In this document: piece after piece, positions 25,441-34,612 of the stretch
Layout of the letters: every line of letters starts with the position of its first letter
How positions within the stretch are numbered: position 1 is the first letter of the stretch
Source: Solobacterium sp.
GTDB taxonomy: Bacteria; Bacillota_I; Bacilli_A; Erysipelotrichales; Erysipelotrichaceae
Direction: 5' to 3'
NCBI GenBank assembly: GCA_017432325.1
Contig: JAFRJJ010000054.1
Location: 16,100 to 80,099, forward strand
DNA: 64,000 bases
The notes under the pieces: model-generated
The model's input: only the letters and a program-made list of their open reading frames with translations
Databases searched by the model: none
What the model was told of the DNA's origin: nothing
Program-made: the position numbers and the translations under genes

Positions 25441-27141
25441 ATGGAAAAATTTAACCAGATAGTCTACGCACGCCCTGATCTGGGCAAGGTACAGGAAGAA
25501 CTGAATGAACAGCTAGAAGCATTCAGATCGGCAGAACTGTACTCAGACGCGAAAGAAGCATTTTTAAAACGTCAGGAGATCATGAATGAATTCAGGACAA
25601 TGAACGTGGTCGCGTCCATCAGAGCTGACATCAATACAGCGGATGAATTTTATGCTGAAGAAAAGGATTTCTTCCACTCTGCAAACCCTAAGCTTTCCGT
25701 GACATTGAAGGCATTCAATGAAGCACTGGTAAGTTCAAAGTTCAGAAATGATTTTGAAGAAGAATTCGGACCTCAGCTGCTGAACCTGCTCGATGCGGAC
25801 ATCCGCACCAACGGCGCGCAGATCGTTGAAGAAAAGATCGAAGAAGGCAAGCTGGTGACCACATATTCCAAGACAGCAGCTTCCTGCAAGACGGAATTCC
25901 GCGGTGAAGTATGCAACTTCTACGGACTGCTGAAGCATATGCTGTCGACAGACCGTGAGGAACGCAGAGAGGCGATGATCGCCTGGGCTGACCTTTACGC
26001 AGGTGCCGCACCGGATCTGGAAGACCAGTACGCGAAGCTGTGCGCGCTGCGCCGTAAGGAAGCTGAGAAGCTCGGATTCGATAACTATATCGACATGACA
26101 TACCTGGCACGTCATCGTTTTGACTACAAGCCTGCAGATATCGAACACTTCCGTGAGCTGGTCGTCAAGTACATCGTTCCTGTAGCTGCCGAGATCCACG
26201 AAGCACAGCGCAAACGTCTGGGCGTTGAGAAACTGGAATACTATGATGAGGACCTGTTCTTCCCGGACGGCAATTCCACACCTGACAAGAATACGCAGGG
26301 CATGGTAAACGCTGCCCAGAAGATGTACAGGGAGCTTTCCCCGGAAACAGGCGAGTTCTTCGACTTCATGGTTGAAAAAGAACTGTTCGATCTTGAAACA
26401 AAGCCGAACAAACATTTAGGAGGCTACTGCACAAGACTGGCAAAATACAAGGCTCCGTTCATTTTCTCGAACTTCAATAAGACAAGCGCAGATACGGAAG
26501 TCCTGACACATGAAGCAGGACATGCGTTTGAGGGATATGTCGCTTCCAGAACACAGCCGATCTCCGAGTATTATGGTTCGACATCCGAGATCAATGAGAT
26601 CCATTCCATGTCCATGGAATTCTTTACGGAACCCTGGTACCATCTCTTCTATCCGGAAGGACAGGGCAACCAGTACCGTTATGAACACCTGGCAGACAGT
26701 TTTGCAAACCTGACATACCTGGTCAGTGTCGATGAATTCCAGCACCGTGTATTTGAAGGCGAACAGCCTGATGCGGCAGGTCTGCGTGCGATCTGGAAGC
26801 GCATTGAAGAGAAGTTCATGCCGTGGAGAAGCTATGACGGAAATGAGTTCCTGGAGAGCGGCGGCTTCTGGATGCAGAAGCAGCATATCTTCATGTATCC
26901 GTTCTATTATGTCGACTACGCGCTGGCAATGCTGTGCGCAATGCAGTTCTATCTGAAGATGAGAAAAGACTTCAAGGGTGCCTGGGCAGACTATATGAAG
27001 CTCTGCAGACTCGGCGGAAGTCTCGGCTACTTTGATCTGCTGAAAGCTGCAGGACTGAAGAACCCGTTTGAGGAAGATACGATCCGTGAAGTGACGGAAG
27101 GCATCAAGGAAGCACTGGCTGAGCTGGAAGCCCAGATGTGA
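25441..27141 (+). CDS. M3-family oligoendopeptidase
   Basis: A 566-aa cytoplasmic zinc peptidase of the thimet/PepF family. The zinc site is LTHEAGHAFEGYVA (HExxH), with the third ligand expected in the EINEIHSMSMEFF segment 26 residues later, as in family M3. The N-terminal helical domain is complete. These enzymes trim short peptides, which fits a genome with several oligopeptide-binding proteins. The ribosome site is weak (AAGTGAG). Confidence 0.93.
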   Translation: MEKFNQIVYARPDLGKVQEELNEQLEAFRSAELYSDAKEAFLKRQEIMNEFRTMNVVASIRADINTADEFYAEEKDFFHSANPKLSVTLKAFNEALVSSKFRNDFEEEFGPQLLNLLDADIRTNGAQIVEEKIEEGKLVTTYSKTAASCKTEFRGEVCNFYGLLKHMLSTDREERREAMIAWADLYAGAAPDLEDQYAKLCALRRKEAEKLGFDNYIDMTYLARHRFDYKPADIEHFRELVVKYIVPVAAEIHEAQRKRLGVEKLEYYDEDLFFPDGNSTPDKNTQGMVNAAQKMYRELSPETGEFFDFMVEKELFDLETKPNKHLGGYCTRLAKYKAPFIFSNFNKTSADTEVLTHEAGHAFEGYVASRTQPISEYYGSTSEINEIHSMSMEFFTEPWYHLFYPEGQGNQYRYEHLADSFANLTYLVSVDEFQHRVFEGEQPDAAGLRAIWKRIEEKFMPWRSYDGNEFLESGGFWMQKQHIFMYPFYYVDYALAMLCAMQFYLKMRKDFKGAWADYMKLCRLGGSLGYFDLLKAAGLKNPFEEDTIREVTEGIKEALAELEAQM

Positions 27142-27249
27142 TCACGCTTCTTGAACGCATTTTCCATCATAACACCACCGTATTTCATGGCTGAAAGAAG
27201 GCCGTCATGACCTTTATAATGATGATGTAAAGTCAGAGGAGGATATCAG

Positions 27250-27693
27250 ATGATTATTTTGATGAGAGTAGATTCCAAACTGGTCCGTTCCGCTAAAAAT
27301 ATTTCGGCATGCAACGGGGCAGACAGGATCGTTGCGATCGATGACGCGATCGCTTCCAATCCCACATTGAGAGATACAGAGATCATGTCAGCACCGATCA
27401 CATGCAAAGGCCGTGTATACGGAGTAGAGGAATCCATTGATCATTTAAGAAAGTCGCTTAAGAACGTTTATAAAACGGTTGTTGTCGTCAGGGATCCGAG
27501 CATCTTTGTAACACTGTTTGACAGGATGCCGGAACTGCCGAAGTCAGTCGACTTCGCAAAACAGCCCAAGCCGGATGATACGAAGTCCGTCGAGGCGATC
27601 AAGGCACTTGTTGAGCGCGGTGTTGAGGTATACTTCCTTGACTGGCTGAAGGACGACAAAGTCACCTGGGATTCCGTAAAAAACAATTATTGA
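27250..27693 (+). CDS. PTS sorbose/mannose-family IIB-like protein lacking the active-site histidine
   Basis: A 147-aa protein with the outline of the mannose/fructose/sorbose IIB domain: an opening strand IILMRVDSKLV, then DRIVAIDDAIA, VVVVRDP, and a late VEALK-like helix (VEAIKALVERGVEVYF). In true IIB proteins the opening motif is (V/I)RIDDRLIHGQV and the histidine is phosphorylated. Here the same place reads RVDSKLVRSAK, with no histidine. No IIA, IIC or IID gene is adjacent. It is probably a non-transport protein using the fold. GAGGAGG precedes the ATG and a terminator follows. Confidence 0.6.
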   Translation: MIILMRVDSKLVRSAKNISACNGADRIVAIDDAIASNPTLRDTEIMSAPITCKGRVYGVEESIDHLRKSLKNVYKTVVVVRDPSIFVTLFDRMPELPKSVDFAKQPKPDDTKSVEAIKALVERGVEVYFLDWLKDDKVTWDSVKNNY

Positions 27694-27697
27694 TCTG

Positions 27698-27728
27698 AAT
27701 ACCCTGCCTGTTAAAACAGCGGGGTTTT
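27698..27728 (+). terminator. Intrinsic terminator
   Basis: ACCCTGC and GCGGGGT arms with a TTTTT run after the IIB-like gene. Confidence 0.7.
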
Positions 27729-27815
27729 TATATGCTTTTACGGGTATGTACGATTCCTGATGATAGGAAATTCACGGTATATGCATTAAAATAGAACCTG
27801 GAGGTCAACGGATGT

Positions 27816-28484
27816 ATGTTCGAGATATATGAAACCAAAACAAGGATCACGGATGATAATGACGCGCATGCGGCAGAATTGAGAAGTGAGCTTGAATCAA
27901 AAAATGTATTCTTCATCAACCTGATGGGATCACCCGGCGCAGGAAAGACCAGCACGCTTATACGCACGATCAATGCGCTGAAGGATGAATTCTCCATCGG
28001 TGTCATGGAGGCTGACATGGATTCGGATGTGGACGCGCAGACGATCTCACAGCTTGGTGTGAGGGTGATTCAGCTCCATACCGGAGGAAGCTGTCATATG
28101 GACGCAGACATGACCAAAAGAGGCCTGGACAGGATGACTGTTGAAGGCCTGGATGTCGTATTCCTGGAGAATGTCGGCAACCTTGTATGCCCGGCGGAAT
28201 TTGATGTCGGAGCGGCACTGAAGGTCATGATCCTGAGTGCTCCGGAAGGGGATGACAAACCCCTGAAGTACCCGCTGATGTTCAAGGTAAGCAACGTCAT
28301 GCTTGAGAACAAGATCGAAACAAAGGATGTGTTTGACTACGATCCTGAAAAGGCTGAAGAACGGGCAAGGGCACTGAACCCGGATATCATTGCGTTCCGT
28401 GTTTCTGCCAAGACAGGTGAAGGCTTTGATGAATGGACATCATGGCTGAAGGAACAGATCAGAACATGGAGGAGTGAACGATGA
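27816..28484 (+). CDS. hypB: Nickel-insertion GTPase HypB, copy 1
   Basis: A 222-aa SIMIBI GTPase that delivers nickel to NiFe enzymes together with HypA. The P-loop is GSPGAGKT, the metal-binding switch reads GGSCHMDADM, and the conserved LENVGNLVCPAEFD follows, as in HypB. The optional N-terminal CxxCGC nickel site and His-rich stretch are absent. It overlaps the second hypB by the four bases ATGA, so the pair is co-translated. GGAGG lies 11 bases before the ATG. The copy keeps all GTPase motifs and looks functional. Confidence 0.92.
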   Translation: MFEIYETKTRITDDNDAHAAELRSELESKNVFFINLMGSPGAGKTSTLIRTINALKDEFSIGVMEADMDSDVDAQTISQLGVRVIQLHTGGSCHMDADMTKRGLDRMTVEGLDVVFLENVGNLVCPAEFDVGAALKVMILSAPEGDDKPLKYPLMFKVSNVMLENKIETKDVFDYDPEKAEERARALNPDIIAFRVSAKTGEGFDEWTSWLKEQIRTWRSER

Positions 28485-29152
28485 AGGTAATAGAACTGCA
28501 TGCGTCCGTCACAAGGTCCAATGACATCGATGCCCAAAACCTGAGAAATGAACTGACGGAGAAGGGTGTGCTTCTCATCAATCTGATGAGCGCTGCCGGC
28601 TCCGGCAAGACAACACTGCTCTCAAGGATCATTACCGACCTGAAGGGCAAGGCAAAGATCGCCGTACTGGAAGCGGATATCGATTCTGCTGTGGACGCTG
28701 AGAGGATCGAAGCACTGGGTGCTGTGAGCGTACAGGTACATACCGACGGTATGTGCCATATGGATGCCGGCATGACGCGTACCGGTATTGAAGCGATGGA
28801 TCTGGAAGGTACGGATATCGCGTTCCTTGAGAACATCGGCAACCTGATCTGCCCGGCGGAATATGATACCGGAGCACATAAATGTGTCATGATCCTGTCT
28901 GTTCCTGAAGGGGATGACAAACCGCTCAAATACCCCCTGATGTTCAGGGAGAGCGATGCGCTGGTCGTTACGAAGATGGACGCGCTGCCTTACTTTGACT
29001 TCGATCTGGAACTGGTGAAGAAACATGTCAGCCATCTGAATCCGGATATGAAGATCTTCCCGGTATCCGCCAAAACAGGCGAAGGCATGGAAGCGCTGGA
29101 GCAGTGGCTGCTGGAACAGGCTGCTTCCCTGAGAGAACACGCACATGCATGA
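28481..29152 (+). CDS. hypB: Nickel-insertion GTPase HypB, copy 2
   Basis: A 223-aa paralogue of the preceding gene, roughly half-identical by eye. P-loop SAAGSGKT, metal switch GMCHMDAGM, and LENIGNLICPAEYD are present. It is translationally coupled to copy 1 (ATGA overlap) and to hypA (eight-base overlap). Neither copy has an N-terminal metal-binding extension. HypB works as a dimer, so a heterodimer of the two products is conceivable; that is inference. Confidence 0.93.
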   Translation: MKVIELHASVTRSNDIDAQNLRNELTEKGVLLINLMSAAGSGKTTLLSRIITDLKGKAKIAVLEADIDSAVDAERIEALGAVSVQVHTDGMCHMDAGMTRTGIEAMDLEGTDIAFLENIGNLICPAEYDTGAHKCVMILSVPEGDDKPLKYPLMFRESDALVVTKMDALPYFDFDLELVKKHVSHLNPDMKIFPVSAKTGEGMEALEQWLLEQAASLREHAHA

Positions 29153-29513
29153 GCTCGGGATCGTAACACACTGCGCAAAGACGATCGTTGACCTGGCGGA
29201 AGAAAACCATCTGAAGAAGATCGGCTCGGTCACGCTGGAGATCGGTGAGGTGTCCGGCATCATGACAGATTATTTTGTCGACTGCTGGAATTACTTCAAA
29301 GTCCGCTATCCGGTGATCGCGGAATCGGAGCTGAAGCTCAAGGTCATGCCTGCGGTCACATACTGTGAGGACTGCAAGTCCACATATGAGACGATCAAAT
29401 ACGGCAGGATCTGCCCGAAATGCGGCAGTCCGAATACATACCTGCTGACCGGGAACGAGTGCATCATCTCGGAAGTGGAAGCGGAAGACGATGATGAAGC
29501 CGCAGAAAACTGA
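29145..29513 (+). CDS. hypA: Nickel metallochaperone HypA
   Basis: A 122-aa protein starting MHELGIV; the MHE opening carries the nickel-binding histidine. The zinc ribbon has CEDC near residue 75 and CPKC near residue 92. The acidic tail (AEDDDEAAEN) is longer than usual. It hands nickel to a target enzyme with HypB. No hydrogenase or urease subunits, nor hypC-F, lie in this window, so the client is elsewhere. Confidence 0.95.
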   Translation: MHELGIVTHCAKTIVDLAEENHLKKIGSVTLEIGEVSGIMTDYFVDCWNYFKVRYPVIAESELKLKVMPAVTYCEDCKSTYETIKYGRICPKCGSPNTYLLTGNECIISEVEAEDDDEAAEN

Positions 29514-29730
29514 CCACTTCTGTCAGTGGATCATTACCCAGAGCGAAGACCCGGAAATGATCGGTCACATGTGTCAGGGCATCATGGACCAGAAGCGCTA
29601 TGAACAATTGCTTCGGGCTGAAGAAGAAGACCTGGTACAGATCCGTATCCACAGATATGAAGACCTGATGGAAGGCTGGATCGAAGACCTGAACCTGAAT
29701 GAAACAGATACATATCTGAGGGAAGAGTGA
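29491..29730 (+). CDS. Small acidic protein of unknown function, coupled to hypA
   Basis: A 79-aa product overlapping the hypA end by 23 bases, with GGAAG before the ATG (a second ATG follows at 29494). It contains FCQWIITQSEDPEMIGHMC and then acidic helices, two cysteines and four histidines. I do not recognise a family. The overlap suggests a role in the same nickel process. A terminator follows. Confidence 0.6.
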   Translation: MMKPQKTDHFCQWIITQSEDPEMIGHMCQGIMDQKRYEQLLRAEEEDLVQIRIHRYEDLMEGWIEDLNLNETDTYLREE

Positions 29731-29747
29731 TCATACATCAAACGCAG

Positions 29748-29791
29748 AACAGCGTCTGACCTGAAAAGGAAGGATGCTGTTTTTTGAATGA
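29748..29791 (+). terminator. Probable terminator of the hyp operon
   Basis: ACAGCGTC pairs with GATGCTGT (one G-T pair) and is followed by TTTTTT. Confidence 0.6.
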
Positions 29792-29850
29792 TCGAAAACA
29801 GGACCGGACAGGTCTGAGGGTGATATACTGAGCAGGCAGGAGGGAGAACT

Positions 29851-32121
29851 ATGAGCGGGTATCCGGTCATCCATGAAAAACCGAACGATCCGTATACATA
29901 CGACCGGCTGGATATGCTGTGGGAGAAATATCCGCAGTATCACGAGAAGACGGTCTTTTCGTCATTGGATCAGCTCCTGGAAGGACATGAAAGCTTCCGG
30001 GAAGGGTTTGATGAACTCAGGGAAGAATACACAGTCAATGACTATGACAGGTTCCTGGTACAGCTTTCCCTCAATGACCTGCCTTACAGGCATGCGACAA
30101 AGGAACTGATCGAACAGGCACAGCTTCCGGAGAAAGAAAATCCGTATGTCACGGCATTCCTGGATCAGTTCGCTGAATTCGATACAGACCGTGATGCCTG
30201 TTTCCTGTTCCCGGAGAGCTATGTATCGCAGTTCTTCGTCATCACGGAAGTATGCAGGCGGGCAAGGGTGTTCCAACCGATACACAATCTGTTCCCGGAC
30301 GAAGATAAGGTCCATTACCTGGCGGTGTTTGACAAGCAGAACATGGATGATGTCCTGCTGATGTTTCATCTACTTTATACCAATCCGTCGCAGGATCTCT
30401 TCGGCGGCTATTCACTGTACGATTACTCCCTGCTGTGGTACCAGACACATTTACAGGAGGACGTAACTGTTTTGAGGTCCCCGTACCTGCCGGACCGTAT
30501 CGCCGTCTACCAGGGGGCTCTGCCGTACTGCTATAACCCGGTGAAGACCGTCTATGTACGCAGGAATATCCAGCATATCCTGGACAGCGGCTACTTCACA
30601 TCAGAGCTGGATCTCTTCCTGAACCTCACAAAACGGATCATGCCGCTGCTCCAGTGGTGGTACAGGGACATTGCCCTGTATGAGGAAAAAGACGGGTATC
30701 AGACAAACTGGCGGCTGGAACGGACAAAGATCCGTACGGATCTTACGGAAAAAGGGATCATCAAGCCGAAGTGGAAACATGAGCTGACACTGTTCAACGC
30801 TGTGAAGAAGCGCTATCCCGATACGCTGTATCAGTACCGGCCGGACTGGCTTGGACTGCAGAGCCTGGATATCTTTATTCCTTCTCTCAATACAGGCATC
30901 GAGTACCAGGGGATCCAGCATTATCATCCGATCGATTTCTTCGGCGGGGAGGAAGCTTTGATCGCCCGATGGGAACTGGACCGGCAGAAGAAAAAACTGT
31001 GCGACCAGAACCATGTGCGTCTGATCGAGTGGCCTTATGACCTGGAGCCGACAGACAGGAATATCCGCAGCACACTGGAAACGCACAGCCTGAAAGAAGA
31101 ACGTCAGAACGCTTTCCTTGCGTTAAAGGATTTTGATGAGTACATGGAGAAGTATGAGAGCTTCGCTTCCCTCCGTACAAGCGGACTCTTATTCCGCAAA
31201 GAAGCAGAGCTGATGGAGAGCGATGATACCTATACCAGACGCGAGAAAGAAAACCTGCGGGATAAGAAGAAACAGGAGATCCGCAGACGTCTTCATGAAG
31301 AGATCGAAACACTGCAGAAAGAAACGGAAACAGAGGGCGTCTGGATCCTGCCGGTGAAGGGCAGGAAGAAATTTGAATACCGCTACCGGTATCCCAACGG
31401 CAAGCGCGGGGATGTAGATCATTACCTGGCAGGACTATACGCGGAACCGAAACAGCTGAAAGAAAATGAATTTACTGTCAAGATCGACCGGAAGAATTAT
31501 GAACTGATCGAACTGCTGATCATGGGACATATGAACCTGCTCACGCAGTATGATCCCGACCAGCCGGATGAGATGATCGAATTCCTGCTGCAGCACAACC
31601 GGATCGCCAGGATCGAATACCTCATGCATCAGGTGAACTATTACAAAGAGGAATACCGCAGTATTCGTTCCATTCCCGATCCGGGGCTGAAAAAACTTCT
31701 GACAGGCTATCACCGCAGGCTGAATGACCGGGTCAGCCGGATCTACGAATATCTGATCGGGGAAGGGACGGTCAACGCAAAATGGAAGTCGGAACAGGCA
31801 GCTTATGGTATCGTGCTGAAGCACTACCCGGATGCCAGGTTCCAGTATTCACCGGAATTCCTGTTTCAGCAGAAACTGGATATCTTTATCCCTTCCGTCA
31901 ATACAGCCATTGAATACCAGGGAAAACAGCACTATGAACCCGTTGAATTCTTCGGAGGTACCGAAGGCCACAGACGGAATAAAGCGCGCGACAGACGCAA
32001 GTATATGCGCTGCCAGGCCAACGGCATCAAGGTGCTTTACTGGGACTATGACCAGCCGCTGACAGATGAGTATTTCACATCGGAGATCATGCCGGAAATC
32101 AACGGTACAGACAAAGAATGA
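29851..32121 (+). CDS. Large protein with two tandem nuclease-like (PD-(D/E)XK/Vsr-type) domains
   Basis: A 756-aa protein with no signal peptide or membrane helix. Two segments are clearly homologous. The first carries KWKHE (Glu 311), LDIFIPS (Asp 340) and IEYQGIQHY (Glu 351, Gln 353). The second carries KWKSE (Glu 648), LDIFIPS (Asp 677) and IEYQGKQHY (Glu 688, Gln 690). Each then has FFGG, a basic helix and a closing strand (VRLIEWPYD; IKVLYWDYD). The E...D...ExQ order matches restriction-endonuclease-like folds. A charged coiled coil lies between, and ~300 N-terminal residues have no known motif. GGAGGGAG precedes the ATG. The gene is monocistronic and both active sites look intact. Confidence 0.72.
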   Translation: MSGYPVIHEKPNDPYTYDRLDMLWEKYPQYHEKTVFSSLDQLLEGHESFREGFDELREEYTVNDYDRFLVQLSLNDLPYRHATKELIEQAQLPEKENPYVTAFLDQFAEFDTDRDACFLFPESYVSQFFVITEVCRRARVFQPIHNLFPDEDKVHYLAVFDKQNMDDVLLMFHLLYTNPSQDLFGGYSLYDYSLLWYQTHLQEDVTVLRSPYLPDRIAVYQGALPYCYNPVKTVYVRRNIQHILDSGYFTSELDLFLNLTKRIMPLLQWWYRDIALYEEKDGYQTNWRLERTKIRTDLTEKGIIKPKWKHELTLFNAVKKRYPDTLYQYRPDWLGLQSLDIFIPSLNTGIEYQGIQHYHPIDFFGGEEALIARWELDRQKKKLCDQNHVRLIEWPYDLEPTDRNIRSTLETHSLKEERQNAFLALKDFDEYMEKYESFASLRTSGLLFRKEAELMESDDTYTRREKENLRDKKKQEIRRRLHEEIETLQKETETEGVWILPVKGRKKFEYRYRYPNGKRGDVDHYLAGLYAEPKQLKENEFTVKIDRKNYELIELLIMGHMNLLTQYDPDQPDEMIEFLLQHNRIARIEYLMHQVNYYKEEYRSIRSIPDPGLKKLLTGYHRRLNDRVSRIYEYLIGEGTVNAKWKSEQAAYGIVLKHYPDARFQYSPEFLFQQKLDIFIPSVNTAIEYQGKQHYEPVEFFGGTEGHRRNKARDRRKYMRCQANGIKVLYWDYDQPLTDEYFTSEIMPEINGTDKE

Positions 32122-32207
32122 CCGGACACTTTCTGAACACAGGGTCATATTAGATTAGTACAGACTGTGAATATAGTATGATGTTTACAGAGAAACAGGA
32201 GTATTAC

Positions 32208-33389
32208 ATGCAATACAGGAAAGACAGAAACGGGAATCCGCTTTCCATACTCGGCTACGGCTGCATGCGTTTTACCAAAAAAGGAAACAGCATCGATGTT
32301 GCCAAGGCTGAACAGGAGATCATGGAGGCATACCGCAGCGGCGTTAATTATTTCGATACGGCATACGTATACGGCGGCAGTGAAGCAGCTTTGGGAGAGA
32401 TCCTGGAAAAGAACGGGATTCGTGATAAGGTAAATATCGCGACCAAGCTGCCGCAGTACCTGATCTCATCACGGACAGCGCTGGACAGGTATTTCAATGA
32501 AGAGCTGAGCAGGCTGAGAACAGATCATATTGATTATTACCTGATGCACCATGTGACGGATGTCGCCATGTGGGAGAGACTGAAGAAGGTAGGCATCGAA
32601 GAGTGGGTCGCCGAGAAAAAGGCAAACGGACAGATCAGGAACATCGGCTTCTCCTATCACGGGAATACGGACAACTTCCTGAAGATCCTGAATGACTATG
32701 ACTGGGACTTCTGCCAGAGCCAGTACAACTACCTGGATGAAGTGTCCCAGGCAGGACGTGAAGGTCTGCTGGCGCCTTATGAGAAGGGCATCCCTGTGGT
32801 CATCATGGAACCCCTGCGCGGCGGCAAACTTGTCAACAGCCTGCCCCAGGGCGCCAGGAAAGCATTCTCAAACAGCACCAGAAACTGGTCACCGGCAGAG
32901 TGGGGACTGCACTGGCTGTACGACCAGAAGGAAGTAACTGTTGTTTTATCAGGTATGAATTCTCTGGAGATGGTCAAAGAGAACTGCCGGACGGCTTCCG
33001 AAGCACTCGGCGGGGAACTGACAGAACAGGACAGACAGACGCTTGAGATCGTCAAGAAAGAGATCAGGGCTAATGAAAAAGTACCTTGCACAGGATGCAG
33101 GTACTGTATGCCTTGTCCGAAGGGTGTTGATATCCCGGGTATCTTCCGCTGCTACAACGCGATGTATATCGAAACGAAGTCACAGGGCAGATTTGAATTT
33201 GCCCAGACTGTCGGACTCACCAGGGAACCTGCCTTTGCCTCACAGTGCATTGAATGCGGCAAATGCGAACAGCACTGCCCGCAGAGCATCCCGATCCGTC
33301 AGAAACTGAAGGAAGCAGACAAGGCGCTCAGACCGCTTCCGTACAAGGTCGGCATCGATCTGGCACGCAGATTCATGTTCAGGAAGTAA
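32208..33389 (+). CDS. Aldo/keto reductase with C-terminal 4Fe-4S ferredoxin-like domain
   Basis: A 393-aa oxidoreductase. The AKR tetrad is visible: Asp in YFDTAYVYGG, Tyr in the same motif, Lys in IATKLP and His in YYLMHH. A C-terminal extension has CTGCRYCMPCPKGVDIP and CIECGKCEQHCPQSI, which can bind iron-sulfur clusters. This architecture is common in anaerobic Firmicutes; the substrate is unknown. I start at ATG 32208 because AGGAG lies seven bases upstream; the frame extends to 32178 without a ribosome site. Confidence 0.92.
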   Translation: MQYRKDRNGNPLSILGYGCMRFTKKGNSIDVAKAEQEIMEAYRSGVNYFDTAYVYGGSEAALGEILEKNGIRDKVNIATKLPQYLISSRTALDRYFNEELSRLRTDHIDYYLMHHVTDVAMWERLKKVGIEEWVAEKKANGQIRNIGFSYHGNTDNFLKILNDYDWDFCQSQYNYLDEVSQAGREGLLAPYEKGIPVVIMEPLRGGKLVNSLPQGARKAFSNSTRNWSPAEWGLHWLYDQKEVTVVLSGMNSLEMVKENCRTASEALGGELTEQDRQTLEIVKKEIRANEKVPCTGCRYCMPCPKGVDIPGIFRCYNAMYIETKSQGRFEFAQTVGLTREPAFASQCIECGKCEQHCPQSIPIRQKLKEADKALRPLPYKVGIDLARRFMFRK

Positions 33390-33478
33390 CGTTTATTCAC
33401 AATCATACCCGAATAATTGTGGATAACGTTGTTATTTGAGTGTTTGCAGCAGATTTTGGCAGAAATAAGCACACTGAA

Positions 33479-33510
33479 AAAGGAACTGTCACCGGTACAG
33501 TTCCTTTTCT
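33479..33510. terminator. Bidirectional terminator
   Basis: AAAGGAACTGT and ACAGTTCCTTT perfect arms between two converging genes. Confidence 0.8.
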
Positions 33511-33518
33511 GCTTGTGA

Positions 33519-34496
33519 TCAAAGATCGAATTCGTGCTTACCGACCAGTACTTTTCCTCTGGGGACTGCGGCTGCTTTATGGACCTCCAGCATACCCAGT
33601 GTATTGTATCCGCAGCTGTTCAGGAAGGCGATCATGACCTGGTTGTCAGGCTGGACCGTATTGGTCACTTCTTCCAGACCGGCTTCCGCGGCAGCCTGTT
33701 CCGCTTTCTTCATCAGCAGCGTTGCGATGCCTTTGCGCCGCATGTCTTTCCTGACATACAGTTCCTTCAGGCGGATCTTATCAACAGCTTCATCCAGGAC
33801 GATGTAGCCAAGAAACCTGCCGTGTTCGCTTGCCGCGAAGATCCGGCATCCGCTGTCCAGCAGTTCTTCCAGCTGGTCCTGTGCGGTGTTCGTATCGGAC
33901 TGTACCGGCTGTCCGTTGAAGCGGTCCAGGAACTGGTTGTACTCATCCTTCAGGAAGATCAGGTTCATGTAATTGCGGTCTGTAACATCAATGATACGGA
34001 CATTGAAGGAAGGCACCGGTGTCTTGACAGGTACAGGTTCTTCCTCGGGTTCTTCATAGTCGTCATCTTCTTCCTCGGACATGAAGGGCATGTCGTCATA
34101 GATGATGCCATTTTCCTCACACCATACCATAGCTGTCGCGCGGTGCGCCTTTGTCTGGTATTCATACCAGTCCTGCAGAAGGTCAAAGCGTTCCGCAGCG
34201 GCACGGAACATCCTGAATGCGCCGCGTCCGTGGATGGCATTGGACATCCATTCTTTGGCGTCACCCTCCGGCTGCGCTTCGATAAAGCGTTCCATATTGC
34301 CATAGTCGTCTACTTCCCTGCGGTCGGGAAGGGGGATCAGGTCTTCATCATATACCTGGGCAGGCATACCGGGATCGCTCCATCCGCTGTAGCTGCTGTA
34401 CGTTACGATCTCTTCTTTCGGGATATAGTAATACGGCGTAAATTCATCATTCAGCGACTCGATCGCTGCTACCACATCGTTCAGATTAACTTTCAT
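33519..34496 (-). CDS. UPF0158-GNAT fusion protein (putative N-acetyltransferase)
   Basis: A 325-aa two-domain protein. Residues 1-135 match the UPF0158 family (EFTPYYYIPKEEIVTY, then NMERFIEAQP, HGRGAFRMFRAAAERF and WCEENGI). An acidic linker (EEDDDYEEPEEEPVP) joins it to a GNAT acetyltransferase domain (~165-325) with the acetyl-CoA loop in VRKDMRRKGIATLLM and FLNSCGYN near the end. UPF0158 has no known role. The fusion suggests that UPF0158 supplies a substrate or partner for acetyl transfer. The ATG lacks a strong ribosome site. Confidence 0.85.
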   Translation of the reverse strand: MKVNLNDVVAAIESLNDEFTPYYYIPKEEIVTYSSYSGWSDPGMPAQVYDEDLIPLPDRREVDDYGNMERFIEAQPEGDAKEWMSNAIHGRGAFRMFRAAAERFDLLQDWYEYQTKAHRATAMVWCEENGIIYDDMPFMSEEEDDDYEEPEEEPVPVKTPVPSFNVRIIDVTDRNYMNLIFLKDEYNQFLDRFNGQPVQSDTNTAQDQLEELLDSGCRIFAASEHGRFLGYIVLDEAVDKIRLKELYVRKDMRRKGIATLLMKKAEQAAAEAGLEEVTNTVQPDNQVMIAFLNSCGYNTLGMLEVHKAAAVPRGKVLVGKHEFDL

Positions 34497-34612
34497 GACA
34501 TCTACCTCAACTGCCTCTATTATAGCAATTCTGCATTTTCTGAGACAGATAGTGAATTGATTCGAAATTTATACAAAACAGGGGTAAAATAAGATTCTGC
34601 GAGGTACGTCAT

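Noticed and set aside
27816..29152. Frameshifted duplicate or assembly artefact for the two hypB genes
   Set aside because: The two copies differ throughout at the protein level and both have complete motifs, so they are true paralogues.
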